A DNA stretch of 64,000 nt. Origin: Bacillus sp. SA1-12 (GTDB lineage: Bacteria; Bacillota; Bacilli; Bacillales; Bacillaceae). Position numbers and translations under genes: made by a program. Shown one piece after another: positions 26,777-36,054 of this stretch (positions within the stretch are counted from its first letter, which is position 1; each line of letters starts with the position of its first letter). The notes below the pieces were generated by a model. That model was not told the DNA's origin, ran no database searches, and saw only the letters and a program-made list of their open reading frames with translations. The stretch spans positions 32,726 to 96,725 of the forward strand of contig NZ_LATZ01000015.1 in assembly GCF_000981385.1 (NCBI RefSeq), given 5' to 3'.

Positions 26777-28165
26777 ATGAGAAAGCGTAAATCGTATCTA
26801 GTAATTTCTATTGTCTTTATATTGATTGTTGGACTATTAAGCGGTTGTTTTGGTGGTAGCAGTGCAACAGGAAATGAAGAAGAGAGCAATGGAAATAAAG
26901 ATGTCGTTCAGCTAAAGTTCACGTATTGGGGAGGACCTCTTGAGAAAGAGTCAATCGATGCTTTACTTAAATCCTTTAACGATTCACATCCGAACATTCA
27001 GGTAAAAGGACAACAAGTTCAAGGGAACTATTTAGAAAAGATGACGACGATGGCTTCTTCGAATACTCTTCCGGATTTGGGCTATTTCCCAGAAGGAAGC
27101 TTGCCACCTTGGCTTGAAAACGGTGCGATAAAAGATTTAAAACCACTGTTTGATTCAGGTGAATTAGGAGCCAAATTAAAATACTCGATATTTCAGTTTG
27201 AGGAAAACGGTCCAATCGCCGGTTCCAGTGTGGCTAATGAAGTAGCAAACATTTATTACAACAAAGATTTATTTGATGAAGCAGGGGTAGAATACCCGCC
27301 AACAAAAGCAGAAGAAGCCTGGACATGGGATGAATTTGTTGAAGTGGCTAAAAAACTAACTACAGACCGAAATGGCAAACATCCTGGCGAAGATGGATTT
27401 GATCCAAAAAATATTAAAACTTATGGTGTTAATAACTTTACTTATCATTATGAGACATTCCTTTTTAGTAACGATGGAGGGATTATTTCCGAAGATGGAA
27501 AAGATATTATCCTTGATAAACCTGAGACAATAGAAGCCTTACAGAAAATGCAGGATTTAATGTATGTTCATCATGTAATGCCTACTCCAGCTAACTTATC
27601 CACCCTTCCTAATGTGGACACAGCACTTTTAACAAAGCGTGTTGCCATGAATATTGATGGTCATTGGGCGTTGCAGGAGCTTGGTAAGGCTAAAAAGGAA
27701 AAGAATTTAAATTTAGGAATCGGTGTATTGCCAAAAATGAAAAATGCCGTAACAACAAGTTATGGAACACCAATTGTGGTGTTTGATACTGACAATACAA
27801 AAGCAAATTGGGATGAAACGAAAGAATTTTTGAAATTTGTTATGGATCCTCAGAATAGTTTACCGTTAATTACTGGTGGTTTATGGATGCCTAATGAGGA
27901 AAAGTGGTATCACGAACCTGAGTTAATTAAAAAGTGGACTGATACCGAGATTCACCCAGAAGAATTTAAAGAATCAGTCATCGATTGGGCTATGAACAAT
28001 GTTCGTAAAAACCCAAACTATTATTGGAAGGATCGTTCTGAAGCGGGGCAAATTATTTCTCCTGGATTAGACCAACTTTGGACGAATAAAAAGAAAGCTG
28101 AAGAAGTTGTAAACGATGTCATTATGCCGAAATTAAATCAAAAGTTTGGCGATGAATACAAATAA
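26777..28165 (+). CDS. Sugar ABC transporter substrate-binding lipoprotein (CUT1)
   Basis: A 462-residue family 1 extracellular solute-binding protein. A lipoprotein signal peptide with lipobox LLSGC puts the lipid-anchored Cys at residue 24. The body follows the MalE-like plan (LKFTYWGGPLEKESIDALL, later DGHWALQELGKA). Permease genes of the same type follow, then GH127 at 30148, so the ligand is probably an arabinofuranoside or arabinosylated hydroxyproline; this is inference. GTGTGGGG precedes the ATG. A long stem-loop follows the stop, which would keep this mRNA segment more abundant than the permease part. Confidence 0.9.
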   Translation: MRKRKSYLVISIVFILIVGLLSGCFGGSSATGNEEESNGNKDVVQLKFTYWGGPLEKESIDALLKSFNDSHPNIQVKGQQVQGNYLEKMTTMASSNTLPDLGYFPEGSLPPWLENGAIKDLKPLFDSGELGAKLKYSIFQFEENGPIAGSSVANEVANIYYNKDLFDEAGVEYPPTKAEEAWTWDEFVEVAKKLTTDRNGKHPGEDGFDPKNIKTYGVNNFTYHYETFLFSNDGGIISEDGKDIILDKPETIEALQKMQDLMYVHHVMPTPANLSTLPNVDTALLTKRVAMNIDGHWALQELGKAKKEKNLNLGIGVLPKMKNAVTTSYGTPIVVFDTDNTKANWDETKEFLKFVMDPQNSLPLITGGLWMPNEEKWYHEPELIKKWTDTEIHPEEFKESVIDWAMNNVRKNPNYYWKDRSEAGQIISPGLDQLWTNKKKAEEVVNDVIMPKLNQKFGDEYK

Positions 28166-28186
28166 TGGATGACATTTATTTGATAA

Positions 28187-28223
28187 TGGTTTGTTACGAA
28201 GTGCGAAGCTTCGTAACAAACCA
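28187..28223 (+). other. mRNA-stabilising stem-loop between binding protein and permease genes
   Basis: TGGTTTGTTACGAAG (28187-28201) pairs perfectly with CTTCGTAACAAACCA (28209-28223) around a 7-base loop. No T-run follows, so it more likely protects the upstream mRNA 3' end or partly terminates. Confidence 0.7.
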
Positions 28224-28298
28224 CTAAAATTAAGTTTTGTTTTGTACATTCTTTAAAAACGATCGAAGCTCTGCTGTGTTTATTTAAGGAGGGATCAA

Positions 28299-29249
28299 AT
28301 GAGTATTGGAAATATACCTATAAAAACGAATAGCACAAAAGTGGGAGTTAAAGTAAAAAGCAACGTTAAATTGCGTCAAAAAGAAATATTTTGGGGTTAC
28401 TTTTTTACCCTTCCAGCTATTTTAGGGTTATTAATTTGGACAATCGGCCCTATGCTAGCAAGTTTGTATTTTAGTTTTACTGATTATAAGGTGGTTGGGG
28501 ATTATCAATGGATAGGATTTCAAAACTATGTGGAGATTTTTAAGAACGATCTAAATTTCAAAAAATCGCTGTTTGTTACTTTTTATTTCGCTATAGGAAG
28601 TACTATATTAACCCTCCTAGCAGCATTAATCGTAGCAATCCTTATGAACATAAGTGTAAAAGGACAATCCATCTTTAGAACCATGTATTATTTACCTGTC
28701 ATCGTACCTGCAGTTGCCTCTAATATATTATGGCTATGGCTATTTAACCCTGACTTTGGTTTATTAAACAGCATTTTAGATTTTTTACATCTTCCGAAAC
28801 TAATGTGGATTTATGATGAAACGACTGTTATTCCTTCATTAATATTATTGAGTATGTGGGGATGTGGTGGCACAGCATTGATTTTTCTGGCAGGGCTGCA
28901 AGATGTGCCTAAGCAGCTACTTGAGGCAGTTGATATTGACGGAGGAAATTGGTGGCATAAATTTCGATTCGTCACTGTTCCATCGATATCACCAGTAATC
29001 TTTTTTAATCTTATTATGGGTCTGATCGGTTCCTTTCAAGCATTTACACAAGCTTATGTCATGACAGAAGGCGGTCCGAATAACAGTACATTATTTTATG
29101 TTTTACTCATTTATCGTGAGGCATTCCAGAAAAATAATATGGGATATGCAAGTGCGCTCTCATGGATTTTGTTTATAGTAATCTTTATATTTACATTGTT
29201 TATCTTTAAGTCATCTAAAAGCTGGGTGCATTATGGGGGAGGGAAATAA
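28299..29249 (+). CDS. Sugar ABC transporter permease, MalF-type
   Basis: A 316-residue membrane protein with six predicted helices and the CUT1 permease EAA loop (EAVDIDGGNWWHKFRFVTVP near 211), which contacts the ATPase. The N-terminal 30 residues are cytoplasmic and basic. GGAGGG precedes the ATG. The second permease begins two bases after this stop. No ATPase gene is present in the cluster; in Bacillaceae a shared MsmX-type ATPase usually energises such importers. Confidence 0.92.
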   Translation: MSIGNIPIKTNSTKVGVKVKSNVKLRQKEIFWGYFFTLPAILGLLIWTIGPMLASLYFSFTDYKVVGDYQWIGFQNYVEIFKNDLNFKKSLFVTFYFAIGSTILTLLAALIVAILMNISVKGQSIFRTMYYLPVIVPAVASNILWLWLFNPDFGLLNSILDFLHLPKLMWIYDETTVIPSLILLSMWGCGGTALIFLAGLQDVPKQLLEAVDIDGGNWWHKFRFVTVPSISPVIFFNLIMGLIGSFQAFTQAYVMTEGGPNNSTLFYVLLIYREAFQKNNMGYASALSWILFIVIFIFTLFIFKSSKSWVHYGGGK

Positions 29250-29250
29250 G

Positions 29251-30081
29251 TTGAAACTAAAAACCGTAAATCGAACAATTTCGTTATTTGTATTAATTGT
29301 AGGAGCCGTCATTAGCTTAGTTCCCTTTGTATGGCTTATTCGCAGCTCATTAATGACTTCAACGGAAATATTTGAGTTTCCACCAAAACTTTTCCCTGAA
29401 GAGTTTCAGTGGTCAAACTACCTCGAAATTTTTTCAATTATTGATTTTTTACTCTACTTTAAAAATACTTTACTTATTTTAATTCCTGTTCTTATTGGGA
29501 CCATTGTAACCTGCTGTATGTGCGGATATGGCTTTGCGAGACTGAAATTTCCAGGTAGAGATTTTTGGTTTGCTCTTATTATTGCAACAATGATGCTTCC
29601 AGGAGCGGTTACACTGATACCTACATTCTTAATGTGGTCAGAGTTAGAGGCTATTAACACATTTTGGCCGTTAATTATTCCTGCTTTTTTTGGCGGCGGC
29701 GGTTTCTTTATCTTCTTGATGCGCCAGTTTTTCATGAATATTCCCAGAGAACTGGATGAATCCGCCTTAATTGATGGAGCAAATCATTTCCAGATATTCA
29801 CAAAAATATTACTCCCATTGGTTAAGCCGCCAATGTTAGTAGTAGGTTTCTTTACTTTTATGGGTGTATGGAATGACTTTTTTGGACCATTGATTTTCTT
29901 AAATGATGAAGCAAAGTATACGTTAGCTCTCGGTCTCTTACAGTTAAAAGGATCATACGCAGCTGATTGGCATCTCATGATGGCAGCAGCAGCAGTCATG
30001 ACCGTTCCTGCGATTGTCATCTTCTTTATCGGACAGCGTTACTTTATTGAAGGGATCAGCTTAACTGGTATCAAGGGTTAG
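29251..30081 (+). CDS. Sugar ABC transporter permease, MalG-type
   Basis: A 277-residue membrane protein with the MalG-type plan and EAA loop (ESALIDGANHFQIFTKILLP near 170). The TTG at 29251 is chosen as start: GGGGGAGGG ends 7 bases before it, inside the end of the upstream gene, while an in-frame ATG at 29233 lies ahead of that ribosome binding site. It forms the second half of the membrane channel with the preceding permease. GH127 follows after 66 bases, most likely in the same transcript. Confidence 0.92.
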   Translation: MKLKTVNRTISLFVLIVGAVISLVPFVWLIRSSLMTSTEIFEFPPKLFPEEFQWSNYLEIFSIIDFLLYFKNTLLILIPVLIGTIVTCCMCGYGFARLKFPGRDFWFALIIATMMLPGAVTLIPTFLMWSELEAINTFWPLIIPAFFGGGGFFIFLMRQFFMNIPRELDESALIDGANHFQIFTKILLPLVKPPMLVVGFFTFMGVWNDFFGPLIFLNDEAKYTLALGLLQLKGSYAADWHLMMAAAAVMTVPAIVIFFIGQRYFIEGISLTGIKG

Positions 30082-30147
30082 TCATCTAGATAAAACCTTT
30101 ATTTTTTCTCTAAAATCGTTTTTCTATTTAGAAAGGAGTTAACAAAA

Positions 30148-32049
30148 ATGAATTTACTGCAGCAAAAATTATTAAAACCGATATCTTTCACGAATGTAGT
30201 GATAGATGATGTCTTTTGGTCACCGCGAATGAAAGTGAATAGGGAGCAAACCATTCCGCATCAGTATACGCAATGTAAAGAAACTGGGAGAATTGAAGCA
30301 TTTAAACTCAATTGGATACATGGTATGGAAAATGAACCGCATATATTTTGGGATTCTGATGTAGCCAAGTGGCTGGAAGCGGCAAGCTACAGCCTAGCCA
30401 CTCATCCTGATCCTGAGCTTGATAAGCTGGTAGACGAAGTGATTGCCTTAATTAGTTCTGCACAACAGCCTGACGGCTATCTTAATGTTTATTTTACTGT
30501 GGTTAAACCAGGTGAACGTTGGACTGATTTGCGTGATGCCCATGAATTATATTGTGCCGGACATTTAATGGAAGCTGGTGTAGCTCATTTTGAGGCAACA
30601 AAAAAACGAACACTTCTTGATGTAGTCTGCCGCTATGCCGACCATATTGATTCAATCTTTGGCTATGAAGATGGTAAGAAGAGAGGATATTGTGGTCATC
30701 AAGAAATCGAGCTAGCCCTTGTTAAATTATATCGAGTAACCGGTGAAAAACGTTATTTGAAATTAAGTCATTTCTTTATAGATGAACGTGGACAAGAGCC
30801 TCATTATTTTACTCTTGAGAAAGAGGACAGTAAAGGATTTTTTCACAATTTCATGAATCACTTGGATAACATCAAAGAGTACAATCAATCTCATAAACCA
30901 GTGAGAGAACAAAGTAAAGTTGTTGGACATTCTGTAAGGGCAATGTATATGTATTCTGCAATGGCCGATCTTGCTGGAGAAATTGGCGATGAATCACTAT
31001 TAAAGGCATGTGAACGTCTATGGGAGCATTTACATATGAAAAATATGTTTATTACAGGTGGAATTGGATCAACAGGTAAAAATGAGGGATTTACTTACGA
31101 TTATGACCTCCCAAATGAGACGTCTTATGCAGAAACCTGTGCAGCCATTGGATTGGTTTATTGGAACCATAGAATGCTTCAATTGGAATGTGACGGGAAA
31201 TATGCAGATGCTATGGAACGTGCTCTTTATAATGGTGTGATTAGCGGTGTTTCTTTAGACGGCAAAAAGTTCTTTTACGCTAATCCTTTAGCAAGTTTAG
31301 GTGACCGACATCGAAAAGAATGGTTTGGATGCGCCTGTTGTCCTCCTAACCTTGCTAGGTTGCTGGCCTCTTTAGGAAGTTATATCTATTCACAAAACAT
31401 TGATGATATTGTTGTCCATTTATATGTTCAAGGCGAAGCCAAGTTTAATGTACATGGACAGCAAATGAAATTAAAGCAAAAAACTAATTATCCTTGGAAT
31501 GAGAAAATCTCTATCAATCTTGAATTAGAACGTCCAGATACCTTTGGAGTAAAACTGCGAATTCCAGAATGGTGCAAAAAGGCAAAACTTAAAGTGAATA
31601 ATAGAGAGTTTGATATTACCGACCTTTTTGATAAGGGATATGTCCGGATTGAGCGTGAGTGGAAAAATAACGATTTAGTAGAATTAGAGTTATTTATGCC
31701 GATTGAAAGGATATATTCTCATCCGAAAGTTAGGCAGAATAGTAATACTGTAGCTATTCAAAGAGGACCGATTATTTATTGTTTAGAATCAATTGATAAT
31801 AGTTGCTCTTTACATGAAATTTCTCTTCCGCCGGAAGGAGTACTTGAATCTGGTTATGATGAAACACTTCTAGGAGGTGTTGTAAAGATTATAGGAGAGG
31901 CAGAACTAGTTGATGACAATGCTTGGGAGAATAAACTTTATTCCACCAATAAACCAAAAAACAAGCCTTTCCAAATAACCGCAATCCCATATTATGCATG
32001 GGATAATCGAGCATCTGGACAAATGAGGGTTTGGATCCATGAGGGTTAA
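30148..32049 (+). CDS. GH127 beta-L-arabinofuranosidase
   Basis: A 633-residue cytoplasmic enzyme of the DUF1680/GH127 family, close in layout to HypBA1 of Bifidobacterium longum, which removes beta-L-arabinofuranose from Hyp-linked arabinosides of extensin. The (alpha/alpha)6 barrel carries FWDSDVAKWLEAASYSL near 70 and GHQEIELALVKLYR near 186. The zinc/nucleophile residues are present: Glu329 and Cys331 in AETC, and Cys395, Cys397 and Cys398 in GCACCPPN. AGAAAGGAG precedes the ATG. It ends the ABC operon. A relic of a related gene lies at 26160-26565 and a GH146-like relative at 17092. Confidence 0.93.
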   Translation: MNLLQQKLLKPISFTNVVIDDVFWSPRMKVNREQTIPHQYTQCKETGRIEAFKLNWIHGMENEPHIFWDSDVAKWLEAASYSLATHPDPELDKLVDEVIALISSAQQPDGYLNVYFTVVKPGERWTDLRDAHELYCAGHLMEAGVAHFEATKKRTLLDVVCRYADHIDSIFGYEDGKKRGYCGHQEIELALVKLYRVTGEKRYLKLSHFFIDERGQEPHYFTLEKEDSKGFFHNFMNHLDNIKEYNQSHKPVREQSKVVGHSVRAMYMYSAMADLAGEIGDESLLKACERLWEHLHMKNMFITGGIGSTGKNEGFTYDYDLPNETSYAETCAAIGLVYWNHRMLQLECDGKYADAMERALYNGVISGVSLDGKKFFYANPLASLGDRHRKEWFGCACCPPNLARLLASLGSYIYSQNIDDIVVHLYVQGEAKFNVHGQQMKLKQKTNYPWNEKISINLELERPDTFGVKLRIPEWCKKAKLKVNNREFDITDLFDKGYVRIEREWKNNDLVELELFMPIERIYSHPKVRQNSNTVAIQRGPIIYCLESIDNSCSLHEISLPPEGVLESGYDETLLGGVVKIIGEAELVDDNAWENKLYSTNKPKNKPFQITAIPYYAWDNRASGQMRVWIHEG

Positions 32050-32487
32050 AATGAATAAATGATGAAGGAAGGTGGGGAGGAATCGATGTTCCTTATCGAT
32101 TCCTTTATGAAGAAAGTTCTCAAAATGGTATGACGCTTGGATAATGAAGCAGAAAATACTAGTTTTAAATGCTATTAGATTGAGAGTAATTAGTTGGTTC
32201 GCACTAAGGGTTTACAGGATATTGATAAATTTTACAATTAGAACGGTTTACATCCAAATGAAATGATTGAAGGGGGAGAAAAGGAGACCGTTGCCATTCG
32301 GGTTACAGAGTCCTCTGTTTTTTCGCAGTATGGTAAATAGAGAGCTATCTATTATTGTTAGATTAGAGTCTTTAGCATAAAAATAGATATTCAGTTAAAC
32401 AATCATATAAAGGCGGCTCTTTTCCTTTTCTTTCTCAAAGCAAGTGGTGTAAGAAGAACAAAATATTTAGTAAGGGGGAATATTGCA
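32050..32487. other. Intergenic, possible gene debris
   Basis: A plus-strand stretch near 32245-32340 reads NGLHPNEMIEGGEKETVAIR followed by VTESSVFSQYGK before a stop, which looks protein-like but is not recognised. A GGGGGAA ribosome binding site at the end belongs to pepF. Confidence 0.35.
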
Positions 32488-34320
32488 ATGAATTTGGTAA
32501 CTCGTAAGGATGTTCCAGAAGAAGATACATGGAATTTAACTGATATTTTTCCTTCTGACATTGAATTTGGGAGAGCTTATTCAGCTGCAGAACAAGAAAT
32601 AGATGAAATGTTAAGTGGAAAAATTTCTTTATCTTCAGCGTTTGAAACACTTAATTCTATCCGAAAATACGATAATTTAATGGAAAGGCTTCATCGAATC
32701 TCAAGCTATGCCATGTTCAAATATTCGGAGGATGAATCAGATCCTGATTCTCAAAAGTTAATGGGAAGAGCACAGCTATTAGTTGGTAAAGGAAATAAGG
32801 TATCTACTAAATTTGTGAATATCTTAATACAAATACCTAAGGAAGCTATGACAAAATATTTGGAAGAAGAAAAAGATCTTCAGTTATATAATCGGTTTTT
32901 ACAAAGGATTGACGAAACCCGCCAACATGCATTAACTCCGGATATGGAAGAAATTTTAGCATCATTGGGTCAATCTCTAAAATCACCTGAAACTTTCTAT
33001 CTCACCATTACATCTTCTGACTTGAAATTTGAGCCGGTAAAGGATAAGAATGGGAACGAAGTACCTGTTTCCTTACACATGTATATGACACAGATTGAAA
33101 CATCTCCAGATACGACCCTCCGTAGAAATGCCTATAAATCCTTAACAAAAGGTTTAAAGAGTCATCAACATGGACTTGCTAAAATTTTATCAAGTGAAAT
33201 CAACAAAAATGTGTCTCTAGCAAAATTACGAGGTTTTTCATCTGCACTTGATATGCACCTTCAATTTTCACCAGCATCAACTAATTTTTATACCACAGAT
33301 GAAATTTCTACAGAGTTTTTTGAACAAATACTAGACATATTCCAGAATGAGCTCTCGCCATATATGCAAAGATACGCCCGTTTAAGAAAAAAGCAACTTG
33401 GTTTAGATACACTTTTATTGTCTGATGTTAAAGCTCCCTTAGATCCTGAGTTTGATCCACCAATAAGCTATAAGGAAGCAGGCGAAATCATCACTGAAGC
33501 TGTAGGTGTACTAGGTTCTGAGTATCAAAATCAAATGCGCAAAGCATTTTCAGAAAGGTGGGTTTACCGGGGGGATAATATTGGAAGAAGGATGATTGCC
33601 TTTGGTGGAGGTGTTCATGGTGTCCATGGCTATTCTTTTTATCCTTGGGGAGGAAATTTGTTTGACATGCTTCTTTTAAGTCATGAGCTTGGGCATACCA
33701 TCCACTATACACTTTCTGCTCAAAATCAACGATACATTAACAATTCACAATCCATGTTATTTGTAGAATCCCCATCTACACTAATCGAACATTTAGTGGT
33801 TCATTATTTGCAGGAACAGAGAAGTGACCCTAGACTAAATCGCTGGTTAAATATGTATTTAATGATGAGTTACCATCATAACTGTGTCACCCATGTACTA
33901 GAGGCAGAGCTGTTGCGGAGGCTTTACAAAATGGCCGAAAATAAAGAACCATTAACTACCTTGGATATTAGTCAAACAAAAGGGAAGATTTTAACTGAAT
34001 TCTGGGGAGACACAGTGGAGATAGATGATGGGGCAATATTAACGTGGATGAGACAGCCGCATTATTATATGGGCTTATATCCTTTTACTTATTCAGTTGG
34101 AATATCTGCTGCAACAATCATTGCTCAACGGATAAAAACCGAAGGTATAGGTATAGGTGAGCAATGGACTAAAGTCCTTAAGCAAGGCGGCAATATGAAG
34201 GGGCTTGATTTATATAAAATGGCAGATCTGGACATGTCAACGACTAGCATTATCAAGGAGACAATTACGCATGTTGGAACTATTGTTGATAATTTGGAAA
34301 AAAGTTTTTCCTTATCCTGA
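32488..34320 (+). CDS. pepF: Oligoendopeptidase F (M3B family)
   Basis: A 610-residue cytoplasmic zinc peptidase of the M3B family. The zinc motif HELGHTIHYTL lies near residue 398 (two His, catalytic Glu), and the third ligand Glu in ESPSTLIEH lies about 25 residues later. Length and layout match full PepF. These enzymes cut imported oligopeptides of about 7-17 residues. Neighbours are an arabinofuranosidase upstream and an M24 peptidase downstream (about 120 bases after), so it plausibly trims deglycosylated Hyp/Pro peptides. GGGGG lies just before the ATG. Confidence 0.92.
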   Translation: MNLVTRKDVPEEDTWNLTDIFPSDIEFGRAYSAAEQEIDEMLSGKISLSSAFETLNSIRKYDNLMERLHRISSYAMFKYSEDESDPDSQKLMGRAQLLVGKGNKVSTKFVNILIQIPKEAMTKYLEEEKDLQLYNRFLQRIDETRQHALTPDMEEILASLGQSLKSPETFYLTITSSDLKFEPVKDKNGNEVPVSLHMYMTQIETSPDTTLRRNAYKSLTKGLKSHQHGLAKILSSEINKNVSLAKLRGFSSALDMHLQFSPASTNFYTTDEISTEFFEQILDIFQNELSPYMQRYARLRKKQLGLDTLLLSDVKAPLDPEFDPPISYKEAGEIITEAVGVLGSEYQNQMRKAFSERWVYRGDNIGRRMIAFGGGVHGVHGYSFYPWGGNLFDMLLLSHELGHTIHYTLSAQNQRYINNSQSMLFVESPSTLIEHLVVHYLQEQRSDPRLNRWLNMYLMMSYHHNCVTHVLEAELLRRLYKMAENKEPLTTLDISQTKGKILTEFWGDTVEIDDGAILTWMRQPHYYMGLYPFTYSVGISAATIIAQRIKTEGIGIGEQWTKVLKQGGNMKGLDLYKMADLDMSTTSIIKETITHVGTIVDNLEKSFSLS

Positions 34321-34450
34321 TTCAGATAGAAGCGTAGAGTTAGAGATTGTGAAAGAAAATTTACGATGAACTATTCAAAAGATCCATTAAAACAGATATT
34401 TTCAATTGTGCAACATTGCTTAACTTATCATTGTTTAGGGAGTGTTTACT

Positions 34451-35560
34451 ATGAATAATCAACATCAGGAAAGACTGGCATTATTACTCCAGTATCTTGA
34501 AAAGGAACAAATAGATTTAGCCATTGTCATCTCCCCAAAAAGTGTTTTTTATTACACTGGCTTTTATTCTGATCCGCATGAGCGGTTTATGGCGTTAGTG
34601 CTTGATTTACGTAATCAACATCACTATTTATTTGTTCCAGCCCTTGACTTGGAGGCAGCAGAAGCAACATCATCGATAAAAAAAATTATCCCCATTTTAG
34701 ACGAACAAAATCCGTATCAAATTTTACTAAATAAAATTGGGGAAGGTGTACAAACGATAGGACTAGAAACCAAAAATTTCAGTTTATATCAGCAAGAGCA
34801 GTTCAATTTATTTATTCCAGGATTCCTCTATCAAGATATTGGGGAGTTCATTGCAGCCCAGCGGATGAAGAAGACTCCAGATGAATGCAGAATGGTCCAA
34901 GAAGCGGTTTATGTGATCGAAAAAGTACTTACTGAAGGAATTAACCGAGTTCAAGTCGGCATGAAGGAGGTAGAATTAACGGCAGAACTGGAATATTTAA
35001 TGAGGATGTATGGAGCAGAAGGGCCATCGTTTTCAACGATTGTTTTATCCGGTGAAAAATCTTCGCTGCCTCATGGGCATCCAGATCAGAAGAAAATTAA
35101 TCGTGGTGATTTTTTATTAATTGATATGGGAGTCATCCTAAATGGCTACTGTTCAGACATTACCCGCACTTTTGTAGTCGGGGAAGGTACGGCCGAACAA
35201 AAGAAAATGTATGACATCGTCCGAGAATCTGTTCAAGCTGGGATCAATGCTGTAAAAGCTGGCCATACAGCGGGCAGTGTAGATATCGCAGCTCGCAATG
35301 TCATTAAGGATAACGGTTACGGACAATATTTTAACAATAGGGTAGGCCATGGTTTGGGCATGGAAGTACATGAGGAACCCTCTATCCATGAAAAAAATAA
35401 ACTGGTATTGGAACCAGGTTTATTGTTTACGATAGAACCGGGAATCTATATTCCTGGTTATGGTGGGGTAAGAATTGAAGAAAATGTGTATATAGAAGAA
35501 ACGGGAAACGCAAAAGTATTAACTTCATTTTCCACGGAATTTACATTGTTAGGTTTGTAA
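34451..35560 (+). CDS. M24 family Xaa-Pro peptidase-like protein, second copy
   Basis: A 369-residue prolidase/aminopeptidase-P-like enzyme. The metal site is complete: IDMGVILNGYCSDITRT (two Asp), GHGLGMEVHEEPS (His), EPGIYIPGYGG (Glu) and VRIEENV (Glu). It differs from the copy at 23979 enough to suggest another specificity, for example dipeptide (Xaa-Pro) against tripeptide. ATG 34451 is chosen because AGGGAG ends 8 bases before it; a GTG at 34442 overlaps that site. It follows pepF in the same orientation and probably in one transcript. Confidence 0.9.
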   Translation: MNNQHQERLALLLQYLEKEQIDLAIVISPKSVFYYTGFYSDPHERFMALVLDLRNQHHYLFVPALDLEAAEATSSIKKIIPILDEQNPYQILLNKIGEGVQTIGLETKNFSLYQQEQFNLFIPGFLYQDIGEFIAAQRMKKTPDECRMVQEAVYVIEKVLTEGINRVQVGMKEVELTAELEYLMRMYGAEGPSFSTIVLSGEKSSLPHGHPDQKKINRGDFLLIDMGVILNGYCSDITRTFVVGEGTAEQKKMYDIVRESVQAGINAVKAGHTAGSVDIAARNVIKDNGYGQYFNNRVGHGLGMEVHEEPSIHEKNKLVLEPGLLFTIEPGIYIPGYGGVRIEENVYIEETGNAKVLTSFSTEFTLLGL

Positions 35561-35916
35561 TAGAAGTAATCCATAATTTGAAGAAATACTTTCGGGAAGA
35601 AAATTAAAATAGTGATTTAAATAAGAAGGTAATGAAATTGGTGATTTTTGTTTCTTTTGTATAAGGATTTTTTCTGACTATAAGTTAGGTTCCTTGGGGA
35701 ATCCGGCAGTTAGTCAAAGACAGAGTAACGCCGAACCAACATTTACCTTAGAAATTTATGCAGAACTCCTAGTGGCAAAAATCTCATGATCTTCTCAGCG
35801 TTTAGTTACAAGTCGTTCAGGGACAATCAAACATTCATCTTATAGTAGATAGGTAAATACATGGAGTAGGTGTAATTGAATTAGTATGCAGCCATACCTA
35901 TTTAAGGAGGTGATAA

Positions 35917-35997
35917 ATGAAAGGAGAAATTTGTGTATTAGTGTTATATTTAAGGAATTTTGTTTCGTTTACTTCAAGCAATAACATGAAAGTATAG
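35917..35997 (+). CDS. Possible 26-residue leader peptide
   Basis: AAGGAGGTGATAA, a near-ideal ribosome binding site, precedes an ATG that opens a 26-codon frame (MKGEICVLVLYLRNFVSF...). It ends 58 bases before the DUF5695 gene. Translation looks likely from the signal alone; a regulatory leader role or a leftover gene start are both possible. Protein existence is unproven. Confidence 0.35.
   Translation: MKGEICVLVLYLRNFVSFTSSNNMKV
35930..35951 (+). promoter_or_regulatory. Repeated TTTGTG..GTGTTATAT motif, copy 3
   Basis: TTTGTGTATTAGTGTTATAT lies about 105-125 bp before the DUF5695 gene and resembles copies at 3868 and 7570. It is the weakest of the three. Confidence 0.25.
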
Positions 35998-36054
35998 TTA
36001 ATACACGGTCTTAAATCTTAATTTTAGTAAGTGGAATGGAGGGGATTTATCTAA

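Larger units (their letters stand above)
35561..36054. other. Upstream region of the DUF5695 gene
   Basis: No larger gene. It holds a small frame with a very strong ribosome binding site (35917-35997) and the third copy of the TTTGTG..GTGTTATAT motif (35930-35951), which overlaps that frame. Confidence 0.45.
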
